From NCBI RefSeq assembly GCF_009184545.1, contig NZ_QJOW01000003.1, positions 1 to 64,000 of the forward strand: a stretch of DNA of 64,000 nt, written 5' to 3'. Position 1 is the first letter of the stretch, and the number at the start of each line of letters is the position of its first letter. This DNA is from Halosegnis rubeus. Lineage in GTDB: Archaea; Halobacteriota; Halobacteria; Halobacteriales; Haloarculaceae. The notes under the pieces were generated by a model that was not told the DNA's origin, did not search any database, and was given only the letters and a program-made list of their open reading frames with translations. A program made the position numbers and the translations under genes. Below, in pieces: positions 1-9,395 of the stretch.

Positions 1-125
1 GTGGGCCTGCAATAGAACAGTGTACGAACAGGTGATGACGGCGCTGTATCCCCGCCCTACTGCGCTACTCGGGCTTTGCCCTGCGTTGCTCCTTGAGGAC
101 GGGGGCTTAGCGCCTGTATTCTGCT
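1..125 (-). mobile_element. left end of an IS1341/IS605-type element, running off the window
   Basis: This stretch is homologous to 61565-61690, the left end of the TnpB element at the other end of the window. Both copies share the blocks GATGACGGCGCTGTATCC, CCGCCCTACTGCGCTACTCG and CTGCGTTGCTCCTTGAGGAC. It folds as a hairpin: GGCGCT at 40-45 pairs with AGCGCC at 109-114, CCCCGCCCT at 50-58 pairs with AGGACGGGG at 96-104, and GGGCTTTGCCC at 71-81 forms an inner stem. Homology persists to base 1, so a second element, probably with its tnpB on the minus strand, likely continues left of the window. A solitary end cannot be excluded. Confidence 0.7.
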
Positions 126-191
126 AAAACCGGCCGGGCGCTCTCACCCGGAGAGACGACCGAGGGAGTCGAGGACCGGCGTGGCCAGCGG

Positions 192-911
192 CTACTGGCT
201 CACCTCGACGAACTGCGAGAGAACGGCGTCTTCGGCGTTGCGGAGCCGATACTGGAGGGTAGAGCGTGGCACGTCGAGTTCCTCGCTGAGCTTGCCGACG
301 GTCGTCTCGCGGGGGCGCTCGTAGTAGCCCGCGTCGGCCGCGGCTTCGAGCACGCCCCGCGCGTCGGGCGAGAGGTCGGCCTCGGCCTGTGAGATGGGGT
401 CCCAGCGGCCGGCCTCGGTGAGGTGTGAGACTTCGAGCGAGAGACCCTCGCGGAGTTCGGTCTCGATGGCGTCGTACAGTTCGCCGACGGGCTGGTCTTC
501 GGGGTAGAGCACCTTCCAGCGGTACTCGCCGCCCGAGCGGCTGGCCTCGAAGATGGCCCCCTCGCCGACGTGGTCGGTGACGATATAGGGCACGGAGTGA
601 CAGTCCTGAATCTCGCGCCGGTAGGTGTAGACGGTCAGACTCGTCGCCTCGCGGTCGAGGACGTGGTACTCGCGGTAGGTGTCACAGGCGTGGTCGTCGA
701 GACACTCGTTACAGCGGTCGTGGTCGATGAAAATCTCCTCGGCAGCGCTGATTGCCGTCGCCGGCCCCCGGAGGTGGTCGACCCGCCACATCGCGTCGGT
801 CGTGGTCGTACACTCGGAGGTGCGGGCGGTCAGTCCCGGATGGTCGTGGAACACGTCCATCAGCGAATCGGCTCCCGGCCCGTAGTGAACGACGAATTCG
901 AACTCGCGCAT
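192..911 (-). CDS. bacterio-opsin-activator-type HTH-10 regulator with a cysteine cluster
   Basis: A 239-residue transcription regulator of the haloarchaeal bat/HTH-10 class. The C-terminal helix-turn-helix (about residues 185-235) carries the family-typical stretch LDVPRSTLQYRLRNAE. The N-terminal sensor half has Cys34, a CxxCx5C cluster (Cys67, Cys70, Cys76) and Cys104, an arrangement suited to binding metal or sensing thiol redox state. The start MREFEF was chosen because sequence upstream of it is a low-complexity read-through of the opposite strand. The next genes in the same direction encode a DsbA-like and a thioredoxin-like protein, so a redox-responsive role is a reasonable inference. 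The signal sensed is unknown. Confidence 0.85.
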   Translation of the reverse strand: MREFEFVVHYGPGADSLMDVFHDHPGLTARTSECTTTTDAMWRVDHLRGPATAISAAEEIFIDHDRCNECLDDHACDTYREYHVLDREATSLTVYTYRREIQDCHSVPYIVTDHVGEGAIFEASRSGGEYRWKVLYPEDQPVGELYDAIETELREGLSLEVSHLTEAGRWDPISQAEADLSPDARGVLEAAADAGYYERPRETTVGKLSEELDVPRSTLQYRLRNAEDAVLSQFVEVSQ

Positions 912-964
912 ACGCGGAGGGACGCGCTCCAGTGATAAGACAGTTGGTATCTGCCAACTTCCGC

Positions 965-1600
965 TCAGGTGCCTTCGACGAGTCGCTCCAACTGCTCGGG
1001 GGGGACGGCACCGCGTGCGCCGTAGCCGTCGTACGCGAACGTGGGCACGCCGGTCACGCCCTGCTGGCTGGCTTCCTCGAACATCCCGCGAACGCGCTCG
1101 CGGAGGTCGTCGTCGTCGACGGCCTCGCGCACGAGGTCCGGGTCGACGCCCGCCGCCTCGGCAACGTCGGCGAGCACGTCTGCGTCGCCGATGTCGCGGC
1201 CCTCGGTCCACAGCGCCTCGAAGATTCCCCAGTCGAACGTGAGCCACGTCTCGTAGTCGTACTCGTCGTGGACTCGGACGGAGGCCATCTGGGCGGGCAG
1301 GGAGTCCACGTCGCGGGAGAGTTCGAGGTCCATCTCCACGTCGTACTCCTCCTGCAAGCGGCGGACGTTCTCCTTCGCCTGCTCGAAGTACTCCTCGTCT
1401 TTGCCGTCGTCGACGGAGTGGTCGATGCTCCCGTCGGGGTTGCGCTTCTGTGAGCGCAAGTCGAACGGGTGCCAGTCGATTTCCAGCGGCTCCTCGCGCG
1501 TCTCCTGATACTGATCGAGCGAGTGGCGACCCAGATAACAGAAGGGACAGACGTAATCGGAGAAGACGGTGATCTGCTCGCGGCTAGCTGTGTCACTCAT
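965..1600 (-). CDS. DsbA family oxidoreductase, FrnE-like
   Basis: A 211-residue protein of the DsbA/FrnE branch of the thioredoxin superfamily, predicted to catalyse thiol-disulfide exchange. The active-site motif CPFC is at residues 18-21, right after the first beta strand. A long helical insertion (about 60-150) and the cis-Pro region GVTGVPTFAYD near the C-terminus complete the fold. There is no signal peptide or membrane segment, so it is probably cytoplasmic, like FrnE. It lies between the HTH-10 regulator and the thioredoxin-like gene, all on the minus strand with short gaps. The physiological substrate cannot be read from sequence. Confidence 0.9.
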   Translation of the reverse strand: MSDTASREQITVFSDYVCPFCYLGRHSLDQYQETREEPLEIDWHPFDLRSQKRNPDGSIDHSVDDGKDEEYFEQAKENVRRLQEEYDVEMDLELSRDVDSLPAQMASVRVHDEYDYETWLTFDWGIFEALWTEGRDIGDADVLADVAEAAGVDPDLVREAVDDDDLRERVRGMFEEASQQGVTGVPTFAYDGYGARGAVPPEQLERLVEGT

Positions 1601-1659
1601 ACGTAGAGGAGGGTATCAAGCGGGAAAATCACATCGCCATCGGAACCGAGCCGAGGGAT

Positions 1660-2013
1660 TCAGGCCTCGACGCCGATGTCAACGTCCGTGTGCTCGTCGA
1701 GGAAGTCGAGCACGTCGCTCGCACCCTGGAATCCCTCCGACCGGCGAGCCACGAGCTCGCCGTCACGGAACAGGAGGAGTGTCGGCACCGACCGGATGTC
1801 GAAGCGGTCGACCAGCCCGATATCCTCGCCCGGGTTCACCATTCCGACGGCGATGTCGCTGGCGCGGGCGACGTTGCCGAGGACGGGCTCCATCGCCTGA
1901 CACAGCGCACACCCCTTGGTGTAGGCTTCGACGAGCGCGAGGTCGTGGGATGCGAGGAAGGCGTCGAGAGCATGCTCGTCGGCAAGTTGTTCCGGCTTGG
2001 CGGCGTCGTTCAT
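1660..2013 (-). CDS. thioredoxin family protein (CALC active site)
   Basis: A 117-residue thioredoxin-fold protein. The active-site pair sits in CALC at residues 35-38 in place of the classical CGPC, and the cis-proline motif SVPTLLLF is present. Leu between the cysteines, with no Gly-Pro, suggests a redox potential unlike canonical thioredoxin. The start at 2013 gives a normal thioredoxin length; upstream in-frame sequence belongs to the mutS promoter region. It is the first gene of a minus-strand run leading into the DsbA-like gene, and diverges from mutS with an 80-nt gap. Confidence 0.85.
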   Translation of the reverse strand: MNDAAKPEQLADEHALDAFLASHDLALVEAYTKGCALCQAMEPVLGNVARASDIAVGMVNPGEDIGLVDRFDIRSVPTLLLFRDGELVARRSEGFQGASDVLDFLDEHTDVDIGVEA

Positions 2014-2093
2014 ACCACTCGTAGGTCGCGGCGGCTCAAGTATCGCTCGCCCGGAGCCGAACGGCATTTGCACGCCGACGCGCTTGCGGAGGT

Positions 2094-4646
2094 ATGGAGA
2101 CGGACGCGCTCGGCGCGCCGGCGAAGATGGCCGACCGGCGCGAGGAACTCACGCCGATGTTGTCGCAGTATCTCGACTTATGCGAGCAGTACCCCGACTC
2201 GCTCGTCTTGTTTCAGGTCGGAGACTTCTACGAGACGTTCTGTGAGGCCGCCGAGTTGACGGCGCGCCTGCTAGAGATTACGCTGACGAAACGCGAGGAT
2301 TCGACGGGCCGGTATCCGATGGCCGGTATCCCCATCGACAACGCCGAAAGCTACATCGAGACCTTACTCGATGCGGGCTACCGGGTCGCCGTCGCCGACC
2401 AGGTGCAGGAGCCGTCGGAGACGGCCGGCATCGTCGACCGGGCCGTGACTCGTATCGTCACCCCCGGCACGCTCACCGAGGACGCCTTCCTCGATGAGTC
2501 GAACACCTTCGTCGCCGGACTCGCAGACGGGGAGGGCGACGAGCGCGGACTGGCCGTGCTCGACGTGTCGACGGGGGACTTCTACGCGACCGGCGGCGAC
2601 ACGCGGTCGGTACGCGACGAAATCGACCGCTTCGCCCCGGAGGAGGCGGTCATCGCGCCGGGGCTCGACGCCGACGCCTTCGACGGGGAGACGATGGTGT
2701 CGCCGTTCCGACCGGACGCCTTCGGCCTCGATTCCGCGCGCGACCGGGTCGCCGCCTACTTCGGCGACCCCGACACCGTGCTCGCGACCGACGCCGAGAT
2801 TCGGGCCTGTGGTGCGCTGCTCGCGTACGCGGAACACACCCGCGCGGGCGAGGCCGACCGGCTCGACTACCTGAACCGCCTGACCCGGTACGACCCGCGT
2901 GAGCACCTGCTGCTCGATGCGGTCGCGCTGCGGTCGCTCGAGCTGTTCGAGCGCCGCGGCGTCGGCGGCCAGACCGACGCGACGCTGTTCGATACCGTCG
3001 ACGAGACGGCGAGCGCGCTCGGCGCGCGTGAACTCACCGACCGCCTCCGGCGGCCGCTGCTCGACACCGACGAAATTGCCGCGCGCCACGACGCCGTGGG
3101 CGAACTTCGCGGCGACGTGCGCACCCGCGAGCGGCTCCACGAGAAACTCCGGGACGTGTACGACATCGAGCGGCTGGTCTCGCGCGTCTCGCGCGGGCGG
3201 GCGAACGCCCGCGACCTCCGGTCGCTCAAGTCGACGCTCGACGTGGTACCGGCGATTCGCGACGCGCTGGCGGGAAGCGAGAGCCAACGGCTCACCGCCC
3301 TCCACGACCGACTCGACCCCTGTCGGGACGTGCGCAATGAAATCGACACCGCGCTCGTCGCCGAGCCGCCAATCGAACTCACCGAAGGGGGACTCATCGC
3401 CGAGGGGTACGATCCGGACCTCGATTCCCTGCGCGCGACCGAACGGGAGGGAAAAAACTGGATCGACGAGCTGGAGACAACCGAGCGCGAGCACACCGGC
3501 ATCGACTCGCTGAAGGTCGGCTACAATCAGGTCCACGGCTACTACATCGAGGTGACGAATCCGAATCTGGACGCCGTCCCCGACGACTACCAGCGCCGCC
3601 AGACGCTGAAGAACTCCGAGCGGTTCGTCACGCCGGAACTGAAGGAGCGCGAATCCGAGATCGTCACGGCAGAACAGCGGGCCGACGAACTGGAGTACGA
3701 CCTCTTTACCGACCTGCGAAGCTCCATCGCGGCCGAAACCGAGCGCATCCAGTCGGTCGCCGACGCGCTCGCCGCCCTCGATGCGCTCCAGTCGTTCGCG
3801 ACGGTCGCGGCCGAGCGTGACTACTGCCGGCCGGAGTTGGGCGGCGACGCAGTGGAAGTCGAGGGGGGTCGCCATCCGGTGGTCGAGCGGACTCAGCAGT
3901 CGTTCGTGCCGAATCCGACGACGCTCTCCCGGGGCGATATCGCCATCATCACCGGGCCGAACATGGCCGGCAAGTCGACGTACATGCGGCAGGTGGCACT
4001 CGCGGTCGTGTTGGCGCAGGCCGGCGGGTTCGTGCCGGCGGCGTCGGCACGGCTTCCAGTCGTGGACCGGCTGTTCACCCGAGTGGGTGCGAGCGACGAC
4101 ATCGCCGGCGGGCGCTCCACGTTCATGGTCGAGATGACCGAACTCGCGACGATCCTCGACGCGGTGACCGAGCGGTCGCTCGTCCTCCTCGACGAGGTGG
4201 GTCGTGGTACCTCGACGGCCGACGGACTGGCACTCGCACAGGCCGTCGTCGAGCAGCTCCACGACGTGGTCGGGGCGACCACGCTGTTCGCGACCCACCA
4301 CCACGCCCTGACGGAGACGGCAGACCGGCTCCCGCGCGCGAGGAACTATCACTTCGCCGCCGACGGGAGCGGGGGGACTGTTTCCTTCTCTCACGAGCTG
4401 AAGCCCGGCGCGGCGAGTGGCTCGTACGGTATCGAGGTCGCACGCAGCGCCGGCGTTCCAGACCCCGTCGTCTCGCGGGCACACGAGCTGCTGGACCGGG
4501 AGACCGACGAGCAGGCGGGAGAGTCGAGCGAGGAGACAGAACTACCCGACGGCGCCGTCGGGCGGCTCCACGGGGTCGACATCGCACAGACGACGCCACT
4601 GGAGGCGCTGGAGCTGCTATCCGAGCTCAAATCACAGCTGGAGTAG
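2094..4646 (+). CDS. mutS: DNA mismatch repair ATPase MutS
   Basis: An 850-residue MutS1-type protein. The N-terminal mismatch-recognition domain has the Phe-X-Glu motif within VGDFYETF, followed by connector, lever and clamp domains. The ABC-type ATPase has Walker [10 protein letters not shown] at about residues 621-629, Walker [13 protein letters not shown] and the ATHHH switch. Full length and motifs indicate an active enzyme. No mutL is visible next to it. NucS, an alternative mismatch nuclease, is encoded 8 kb away. The gene ends inside the 3' end of the convergent phosphate transporter (15-nt overlap). A start at the second Met (2127) is also possible. Confidence 0.97.
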   Translation: METDALGAPAKMADRREELTPMLSQYLDLCEQYPDSLVLFQVGDFYETFCEAAELTARLLEITLTKREDSTGRYPMAGIPIDNAESYIETLLDAGYRVAVADQVQEPSETAGIVDRAVTRIVTPGTLTEDAFLDESNTFVAGLADGEGDERGLAVLDVSTGDFYATGGDTRSVRDEIDRFAPEEAVIAPGLDADAFDGETMVSPFRPDAFGLDSARDRVAAYFGDPDTVLATDAEIRACGALLAYAEHTRAGEADRLDYLNRLTRYDPREHLLLDAVALRSLELFERRGVGGQTDATLFDTVDETASALGARELTDRLRRPLLDTDEIAARHDAVGELRGDVRTRERLHEKLRDVYDIERLVSRVSRGRANARDLRSLKSTLDVVPAIRDALAGSESQRLTALHDRLDPCRDVRNEIDTALVAEPPIELTEGGLIAEGYDPDLDSLRATEREGKNWIDELETTEREHTGIDSLKVGYNQVHGYYIEVTNPNLDAVPDDYQRRQTLKNSERFVTPELKERESEIVTAEQRADELEYDLFTDLRSSIAAETERIQSVADALAALDALQSFATVAAERDYCRPELGGDAVEVEGGRHPVVERTQQSFVPNPTTLSRGDIAIITGPNMAGKSTYMRQVALAVVLAQAGGFVPAASARLPVVDRLFTRVGASDDIAGGRSTFMVEMTELATILDAVTERSLVLLDEVGRGTSTADGLALAQAVVEQLHDVVGATTLFATHHHALTETADRLPRARNYHFAADGSGGTVSFSHELKPGAASGSYGIEVARSAGVPDPVVSRAHELLDRETDEQAGESSEETELPDGAVGRLHGVDIAQTTPLEALELLSELKSQLE

Positions 4647-5834
4647 CGCGTCGACGAGCAGGAAGCCGCCGTAGCTGACCCCGAGCGCGAGCGCGAGCGA
4701 GCCGAGCCACGCGAGCACCGTGTACACCATCTTCTGTCGGGAGACGCCCGCACCGCCGGCAGCGTAGCCCGAGCCGATAATCGCCGAGACGATAATCTCG
4801 TTGAACGAGACGGGGACGCCGAAGAAGACGGCCGACTGCGCGATGGCAAAAGAGGGGATGAGCGCGGCGATCGACCGGCGCGACCCGAGACTGGAGTAGT
4901 CCTGTGAGAGCGCCTTGATCATGCGGGGCGCGCCGGTCCACGAGCCGGCGAGCAGGCCGAGCCCGCCAGCGAACAGCAGGACGGGCAGCGCGATGTCGAT
5001 GTTCCCCTGTTCGAGCAGCGGGATGAGCGGCCCGAGCGCGAGACCGACCTGCGAACCGCCGGCCGAGAAGGCGACCAGCCCGCCGAGCGCGAGCAGGAAG
5101 TGCCGCTGTCCGGCCGCCTCGTCGCGGGTCAAATCGAGCCGGAGCAGGCCGGCGAAGAAGCCGGCGAACGCGAGCGTCGCGAGGACGGTTCCGGCGAGGA
5201 CAGTGGTTCCGGTCGCGGCCTCACCGACGACCGCGCGAGTGGCTGCGCTCGCGATACTGCGTCCGGTGTTTCCGGGACCGAGGATGACGAACTCGATGTT
5301 GGCGAGCAGGATACCGACGAGGAAGGCGAGTGCGGGGACAGCAACCGACTCGGGGACCCGCTCGTTTCGGAGTAGCTTCGCCGTCACAAAGGCGATTCCG
5401 CCGCCGATGAACGGCGTGAGCAGCCACAGCGACGCGATTTCGACGTACTTCGGCCACGCAGGACCGAGCCCGAGCGCGAGTCCGGAGCCGACGACGGCAC
5501 CGGTGACCGTAAACGCCGTCGCAATCGGGTAGCCGGCGAAGACGCCGACGGCGACGAGCGCGGCCGCCGTCGCGAGCGCGACGATTGCGGCCGTCGGAGA
5601 GAGACTCCCGCCGACGACGAGTTCGGAGCCGACGGCTTCGGTGACGTTCGCCCCCTGGAGAAATGCGCCCGCCAGCCCGAGGAGACCGACGACGAAGCCG
5701 GCCCGCATCACGCTGATGGCGTTCGCACCGACGGCTGGCGCGAACGGCGTCGAGCCGGACGAACCGGCTCCGATAGCCCATGCCATGAACAGTGAGGCGA
5801 GAGCGGCGACGGCCAGCGTGATGATAGCGACCAT
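4632..5834 (-). CDS. inorganic phosphate transporter, PiT family
   Basis: A 400-residue integral membrane protein with about ten or more hydrophobic segments and the internal duplication typical of Pit/PHO4 symporters. The first half carries the signature around [12 protein letters not shown]. Members co-transport phosphate, often as a metal complex, with a cation. No PhoU-like partner is adjacent. It converges with mutS and overlaps its last 15 nt, so the two transcripts must be complementary at their ends. Confidence 0.92.
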   Translation of the reverse strand: MVAIITLAVAALASLFMAWAIGAGSSGSTPFAPAVGANAISVMRAGFVVGLLGLAGAFLQGANVTEAVGSELVVGGSLSPTAAIVALATAAALVAVGVFAGYPIATAFTVTGAVVGSGLALGLGPAWPKYVEIASLWLLTPFIGGGIAFVTAKLLRNERVPESVAVPALAFLVGILLANIEFVILGPGNTGRSIASAATRAVVGEAATGTTVLAGTVLATLAFAGFFAGLLRLDLTRDEAAGQRHFLLALGGLVAFSAGGSQVGLALGPLIPLLEQGNIDIALPVLLFAGGLGLLAGSWTGAPRMIKALSQDYSSLGSRRSIAALIPSFAIAQSAVFFGVPVSFNEIIVSAIIGSGYAAGGAGVSRQKMVYTVLAWLGSLALALGVSYGGFLLVDALLQL

Positions 5835-5904
5835 TATGTGAGAGAGTAGCGTATGCTGTTTATAATCCTGTCAGACGGACCGCTGACGGAAAACGGGTGC
5901 AGAA

Positions 5905-6813
5905 TTAGCCGCGGACCGGCATGTACGCCAGTCCGACGATGAGCAGCGACGCGATGGCCGTGATGTAGATGACGCCCCACAGCCCGTTTTGTCGCTCGTG
6001 GTAGTAGTCCTGTCGGCCAAGCCCGGTCTGGTACGCGCTCCAGTCGGAGTCGGAGGGTGCGAGAATCACGCGCAGGTCCTCCTCGCTGTGGCCCCTGAAG
6101 TGGGCGAAGTAGCTGTTGTCGTCGGCGAGCGTGACGTTGCCACCTTCGGCGAGTTCCCGCTCTGTCGACTCGGAGATGGTCCACGAGAGGGTGGCCACGT
6201 CGCTCGTGACCTCACTCATCGTGGTCGTGGTGTTTTCGTACTCGACGGTGTCGCCCTGTTCGAACGTCTCGGCCGCCGGCTCGGGGAGATACTCCGAGAG
6301 CGGGACGTTGGTGTCGTTCGAGCGGTAGGTGATGTACTCGAGGCCGTCCTGCATGACGGTCTGGTTGTAGACCGCGCTGTCGGCTTCAAGCAGCGCCGTC
6401 GTGTCGAACGTCTGGGTCAGGGTCGCGGTCGGTGGGCTGGCGTCGGCGTCGAGCGTAACGGTGTAGTCGGTGCCGTCGTAGGTGACGGTGGAGCCGTTTT
6501 CCCACTCGGCTGTCTGTTCGACTCCGGTCGCGGTGTAGCTCAGACTCCCCACCGGAGCCATCCCCCCACCGCCCCCGTGGCCGCCACCACTGGCTTCTTC
6601 CATCGACAGCAGGACGGTGTACTGGGTGCCGCCGCGGGTGAAGGTCGAGCCGTTCTCGTACAGTTCGCCGTTCGGAAGGGTCGTGTCAATCTCTGCCTGT
6701 TCCTGGCCGGGTGCCGTAATCTCCGGCTGGTCGGCCAGCGCGTGCACCGAGAACGCGCTCGCTCCCAGCAGCGCGAAGAAGACGAGATATATCGCCGCGA
6801 CTCGCCGTTGCAT
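5905..6813 (-). CDS. haloarchaeal surface protein with signal sequence and C-terminal membrane anchor
   Basis: A 302-residue protein of unknown function. Residues 1-25 form a secretion signal (MQRRVAAIYLVFFALLGA). The middle is acidic and rich in Ser, Thr and Asn with several N-X-S/T sequons, and has two short repeats reading roughly GSTFTRGGTQYTV and GSTVTYDGTDYTV. A His/Gly-rich loop (GGGHGGGGG) lies near residue 80. The final about 20 residues form a transmembrane helix followed by a short basic tail. It is probably displayed on the cell surface. Start set at the Met preceding the signal peptide. Confidence 0.7.
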   Translation of the reverse strand: MQRRVAAIYLVFFALLGASAFSVHALADQPEITAPGQEQAEIDTTLPNGELYENGSTFTRGGTQYTVLLSMEEASGGGHGGGGGMAPVGSLSYTATGVEQTAEWENGSTVTYDGTDYTVTLDADASPPTATLTQTFDTTALLEADSAVYNQTVMQDGLEYITYRSNDTNVPLSEYLPEPAAETFEQGDTVEYENTTTTMSEVTSDVATLSWTISESTERELAEGGNVTLADDNSYFAHFRGHSEEDLRVILAPSDSDWSAYQTGLGRQDYYHERQNGLWGVIYITAIASLLIVGLAYMPVRG

Positions 6814-6905
6814 AGGTGTGCTACTGAACGGCCGCGTATAGGCGTTACTTTTCACACGTCGACGGATGGCACAACACTCACCCGCTTGCCCCGTGTGCCC
6901 TCGAC

Positions 6906-7988
6906 ATGGACCAACGGATTCACGACCACGCCGAGACGCTGGTCGACTGGAGTGCACGCATCGAATCGGGCGACGACGTCGTCCTCAGCGTCGCTGAGGG
7001 TGCCCACGACCTCGGCGTCGCCGTCGCCGGCGCGCTCGGTGAACGGGGCGCGAACGTCCACACGACCTACGGCTCCAGCGAGCTGTCGCGGGCGTATCTC
7101 GACGCCCACGACGGTGAGTTCGACGCCGACCCCGCCCACGAACTCGCGCTGTATGAGAACGCCGACGCCGTGCTCAGACTCGGCGGCGGGAACAACACGG
7201 CGGAGACCGCCGACGTGGATTCGGAGACACAGCGGGCCTACGCCGAGTCCCGCGAGGCGATTCGTGAGGCTCGCTCCGACATCGACTGGATGTCGACCGT
7301 CCACCCGACGCGGTCGCTCGCCCAGCAGGCAGGGATGTCGATTGCCGACTACCGGGAGTTCGTCTACGACGCCGTGCTCCGCGACTGGCAGTCGCTCGCC
7401 GACGAGATGGCACAGATGAAGGACGTACTCGACGCCGGCAGTGAGGTCCACATCGAAAATGAGGGGACCGACCTCACGATGCGAATCGACGGACGTACCG
7501 CCGTCAACTCCTGTGCCAGCGTCGCGTACGACTCGCACAATCTCCCCTCCGGCGAGGTGTTTACGGCCCCGTACGCGACCGAAGGGCACGTCACGTTCGA
7601 CATCCCGATGACCGTGCGAGGCAAGCCGATTCGCGACGCGCGATTTGAGTTCTCGGACGGCGAAGTGACCAGTATCGACGCCGCGCAGGGCGAGAGCGTG
7701 CTCTGGGACATCGTCGAGACCGACGAAGGGTCCCGTCGGCTCGGCGAGTTGGGAATCGGGATGAACCGCGGCATCGACCGCATCACCGACAACATCCTCT
7801 TCGACGAGAAGATGGGCGGCACCGTCCACCTCGCGCTCGGGCGCGCCTACGACTCGAACCATCCCGAGGGCGAGTCCGGCAACGACTCCGCGGTCCACGT
7901 CGACCTCATCACGGACATGCGTGGGGAGTCGCGGCTCTCGGTCGACGGCGAGACCGTCCAGGCGGACGGTCGGTTCCGGTGGGAGTGA
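6906..7988 (+). CDS. M29-family metal-dependent aminopeptidase
   Basis: A 360-residue protein matching the thermophilic aminopeptidase family (AmpS/AmpT, MEROPS M29). Recognisable elements are the N-terminal nucleotide-binding-like domain, the motif HPTRSLAQQAGM near residue 140, and the C-terminal metal region with GIGMN, MGGTVHLALG and HVDLITDM, where His and Asp ligands of the dinuclear metal site lie. There is no signal peptide, so it is a cytosolic exopeptidase. The start follows a short gap after the divergent surface-protein gene. Confidence 0.92.
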   Translation: MDQRIHDHAETLVDWSARIESGDDVVLSVAEGAHDLGVAVAGALGERGANVHTTYGSSELSRAYLDAHDGEFDADPAHELALYENADAVLRLGGGNNTAETADVDSETQRAYAESREAIREARSDIDWMSTVHPTRSLAQQAGMSIADYREFVYDAVLRDWQSLADEMAQMKDVLDAGSEVHIENEGTDLTMRIDGRTAVNSCASVAYDSHNLPSGEVFTAPYATEGHVTFDIPMTVRGKPIRDARFEFSDGEVTSIDAAQGESVLWDIVETDEGSRRLGELGIGMNRGIDRITDNILFDEKMGGTVHLALGRAYDSNHPEGESGNDSAVHVDLITDMRGESRLSVDGETVQADGRFRWE

Positions 7989-8005
7989 GGCTGAACTAGT
8001 ATTCA

Positions 8006-8014
8006 GTATTATAA
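8006..8014 (+). promoter_or_regulatory. TATA element for the 8038 gene
   Basis: The AT-rich stretch TATTATAAG lies about 25-30 nt upstream of the ATG at 8038 in otherwise GC-rich DNA. This is the spacing expected for a leaderless haloarchaeal transcript. Confidence 0.55.
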
Positions 8015-8037
8015 GCGAAACGCTCGTAGCTGTTCGC

Positions 8038-8208
8038 ATGAGCGTGAAACTGACCGCCGCACGCGCCGCCCTCCACGAGGCGCTCAACGCCGACGACGGC
8101 CGTGAGACGCGCCGATACGTCGAGGAGAGTATCGAACACATTCACGCGCTGGAGAGAGAACTCGCCCGCGAGGAGAGACGGCGACAGCACCGCGAGGAAC
8201 GCGCCTAG
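8038..8208 (+). CDS. small charged helical protein, unknown function
   Basis: A 56-residue protein, predicted entirely alpha-helical and rich in Arg, Glu and Ala. The C-terminal half (residues 27-54) has heptad-like spacing and could form a coiled coil. A TATA element at the leaderless distance supports expression. It converges with the lipoprotein gene, sharing 4 nt. I do not recognise the family. Confidence 0.6.
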   Translation: MSVKLTAARAALHEALNADDGRETRRYVEESIEHIHALERELAREERRRQHREERA

Positions 8209-9215
8209 TGCCACCACTCGCTCCGGCGCACGTCCGGGTCCGACGACCGCAGCGGTTCGGGGAGACCATCGCCGCGTAGCCCGAAGCCGCGGGCCGTCCA
8301 GTAGCCGACGTGCCAGCCGCGCGCCTCGGTGTCGAGCCCGGCGACCGTTATCGACAGCCGCGAGTACGTCTCCAACGCGTCGTCGCCGTCGGGGTCCAGC
8401 CCGCGCAGCGAGCCACACGAACCGTCACCGTCGCTACAGGGGTCGCTGTCGGTGAGTCGGATCGTGACGTTCGCCTGTTCGGGGTCCGAGACGCGCGTGA
8501 AGGTGACGTTCTCCGGAATCGTGCCCTCGGCACCGTCGGCGACGTAGCCGAGCACGGCCTCGATCTGTCGCCGGGTGGCGTCGCGCTCACTCGGGGCGAC
8601 CCCGTCGTAGTCGACGGCGTACGTGAGGTCCGGCGAGGCCCACGGGAGCGCGCGCTCGGTTGCGTCCGGCTGCGAAAGCGTGTACAGCTTCGCCTGCGCG
8701 CTCATCACGTCGCGCGGCTCGCCGTCGTGGCTCAAGCCGAGCGTGTGGCCGAGTTCGTGCTGGAGCAGGAGCACGGTCGAGGCGTCGTCGTAATCCGTCT
8801 CGATGCGGACGTTCGCCGGCCGGTTCACCGGGCCGTCGGTGACATACGGCGCACAGCCGGCGGTGAGTTGGGTGCCGTCGTGGCCGCAGCTGTCGATGGT
8901 CTCGACGAACCGCACGCGCACGTCGGGGTCGGTCGCGTTCGCTCGGAGTTCATACTCGATTGGGTAGCCGGCGTACTCCTCGCTGCGCTGTTCCCAGTAG
9001 GCGAGGGCGTCCTGCACGAGCCGGGCGTAGTCGCGGTCGGTGCCGACCTCGTCGGCGAGCGCGACGGTCAGCGTCTGCTCGCGGTAGGGGTTGTCCGGGT
9101 CGCCGGTCCACGACGGTGTCGCCGTGCCGCTGTCGACCGGAGCGGGGAGCGACCCGCCACAGCCGGCCAGCAGGACGACGAGTGCGAGCGAGGCGAGCGC
9201 GAGACCACGGCGCAT
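8205..9215 (-). CDS. matrixin-like zinc metalloprotease lipoprotein
   Basis: A 336-residue predicted secreted lipoprotein. The N-terminus has a hydrophobic signal with a lipobox LAGC near residue 19. The catalytic zinc-binding motif HELGHTLGLSH lies in the middle, followed by a DVMSAQ segment resembling the Met-turn of metzincins. After it comes a second half with Asp/Cys-rich loops of unknown role. Such proteins are cell-surface proteases in haloarchaea. The start was chosen at the MRRG that begins the signal peptide. It diverges from the L15e gene. Confidence 0.82.
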   Translation of the reverse strand: MRRGLALASLALVVLLAGCGGSLPAPVDSGTATPSWTGDPDNPYREQTLTVALADEVGTDRDYARLVQDALAYWEQRSEEYAGYPIEYELRANATDPDVRVRFVETIDSCGHDGTQLTAGCAPYVTDGPVNRPANVRIETDYDDASTVLLLQHELGHTLGLSHDGEPRDVMSAQAKLYTLSQPDATERALPWASPDLTYAVDYDGVAPSERDATRRQIEAVLGYVADGAEGTIPENVTFTRVSDPEQANVTIRLTDSDPCSDGDGSCGSLRGLDPDGDDALETYSRLSITVAGLDTEARGWHVGYWTARGFGLRGDGLPEPLRSSDPDVRRSEWWH

Positions 9216-9318
9216 ACGTTTCGTTCGCAGGGTCGAGCCATACGGCTTGTGGCTACGGTTTCGACGCCCTTTTGCCCGCGAGCGGAGAAGACGAAGCAAG
9301 CACATCGGTTCGGCGGGC

Positions 9319-9350
9319 TTCCGATGGGCACCTGCTACGGCAGGCCGGAA
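9319..9350 (+). other. UACG-capped stem-loop upstream of the L15e gene
   Basis: CCTGC at 9331-9335 pairs with GCAGG at 9340-9344 across a TACG tetraloop. An outer stem pairs TTCCG (9319-9323) with CGGAA (9346-9350), leaving an asymmetric bulge of seven bases on the 5' side. UNCG-type loops are unusually stable in RNA. It ends 45 nt before the L15e start codon, so it may lie in that mRNA's leader. No expression evidence is available. Confidence 0.4.
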
Positions 9351-9395
9351 TGTGACACGACGGACGTGTTGAACCACGAACGCCCGCGGAGAACT

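Noticed and set aside
2364-4484. 706-residue open frame antisense to mutS
   Set aside because: It is a low-complexity Arg/Val-rich product of GC-rich codon structure on the other strand, has no recognisable domain, and lies wholly inside a clear mutS gene.
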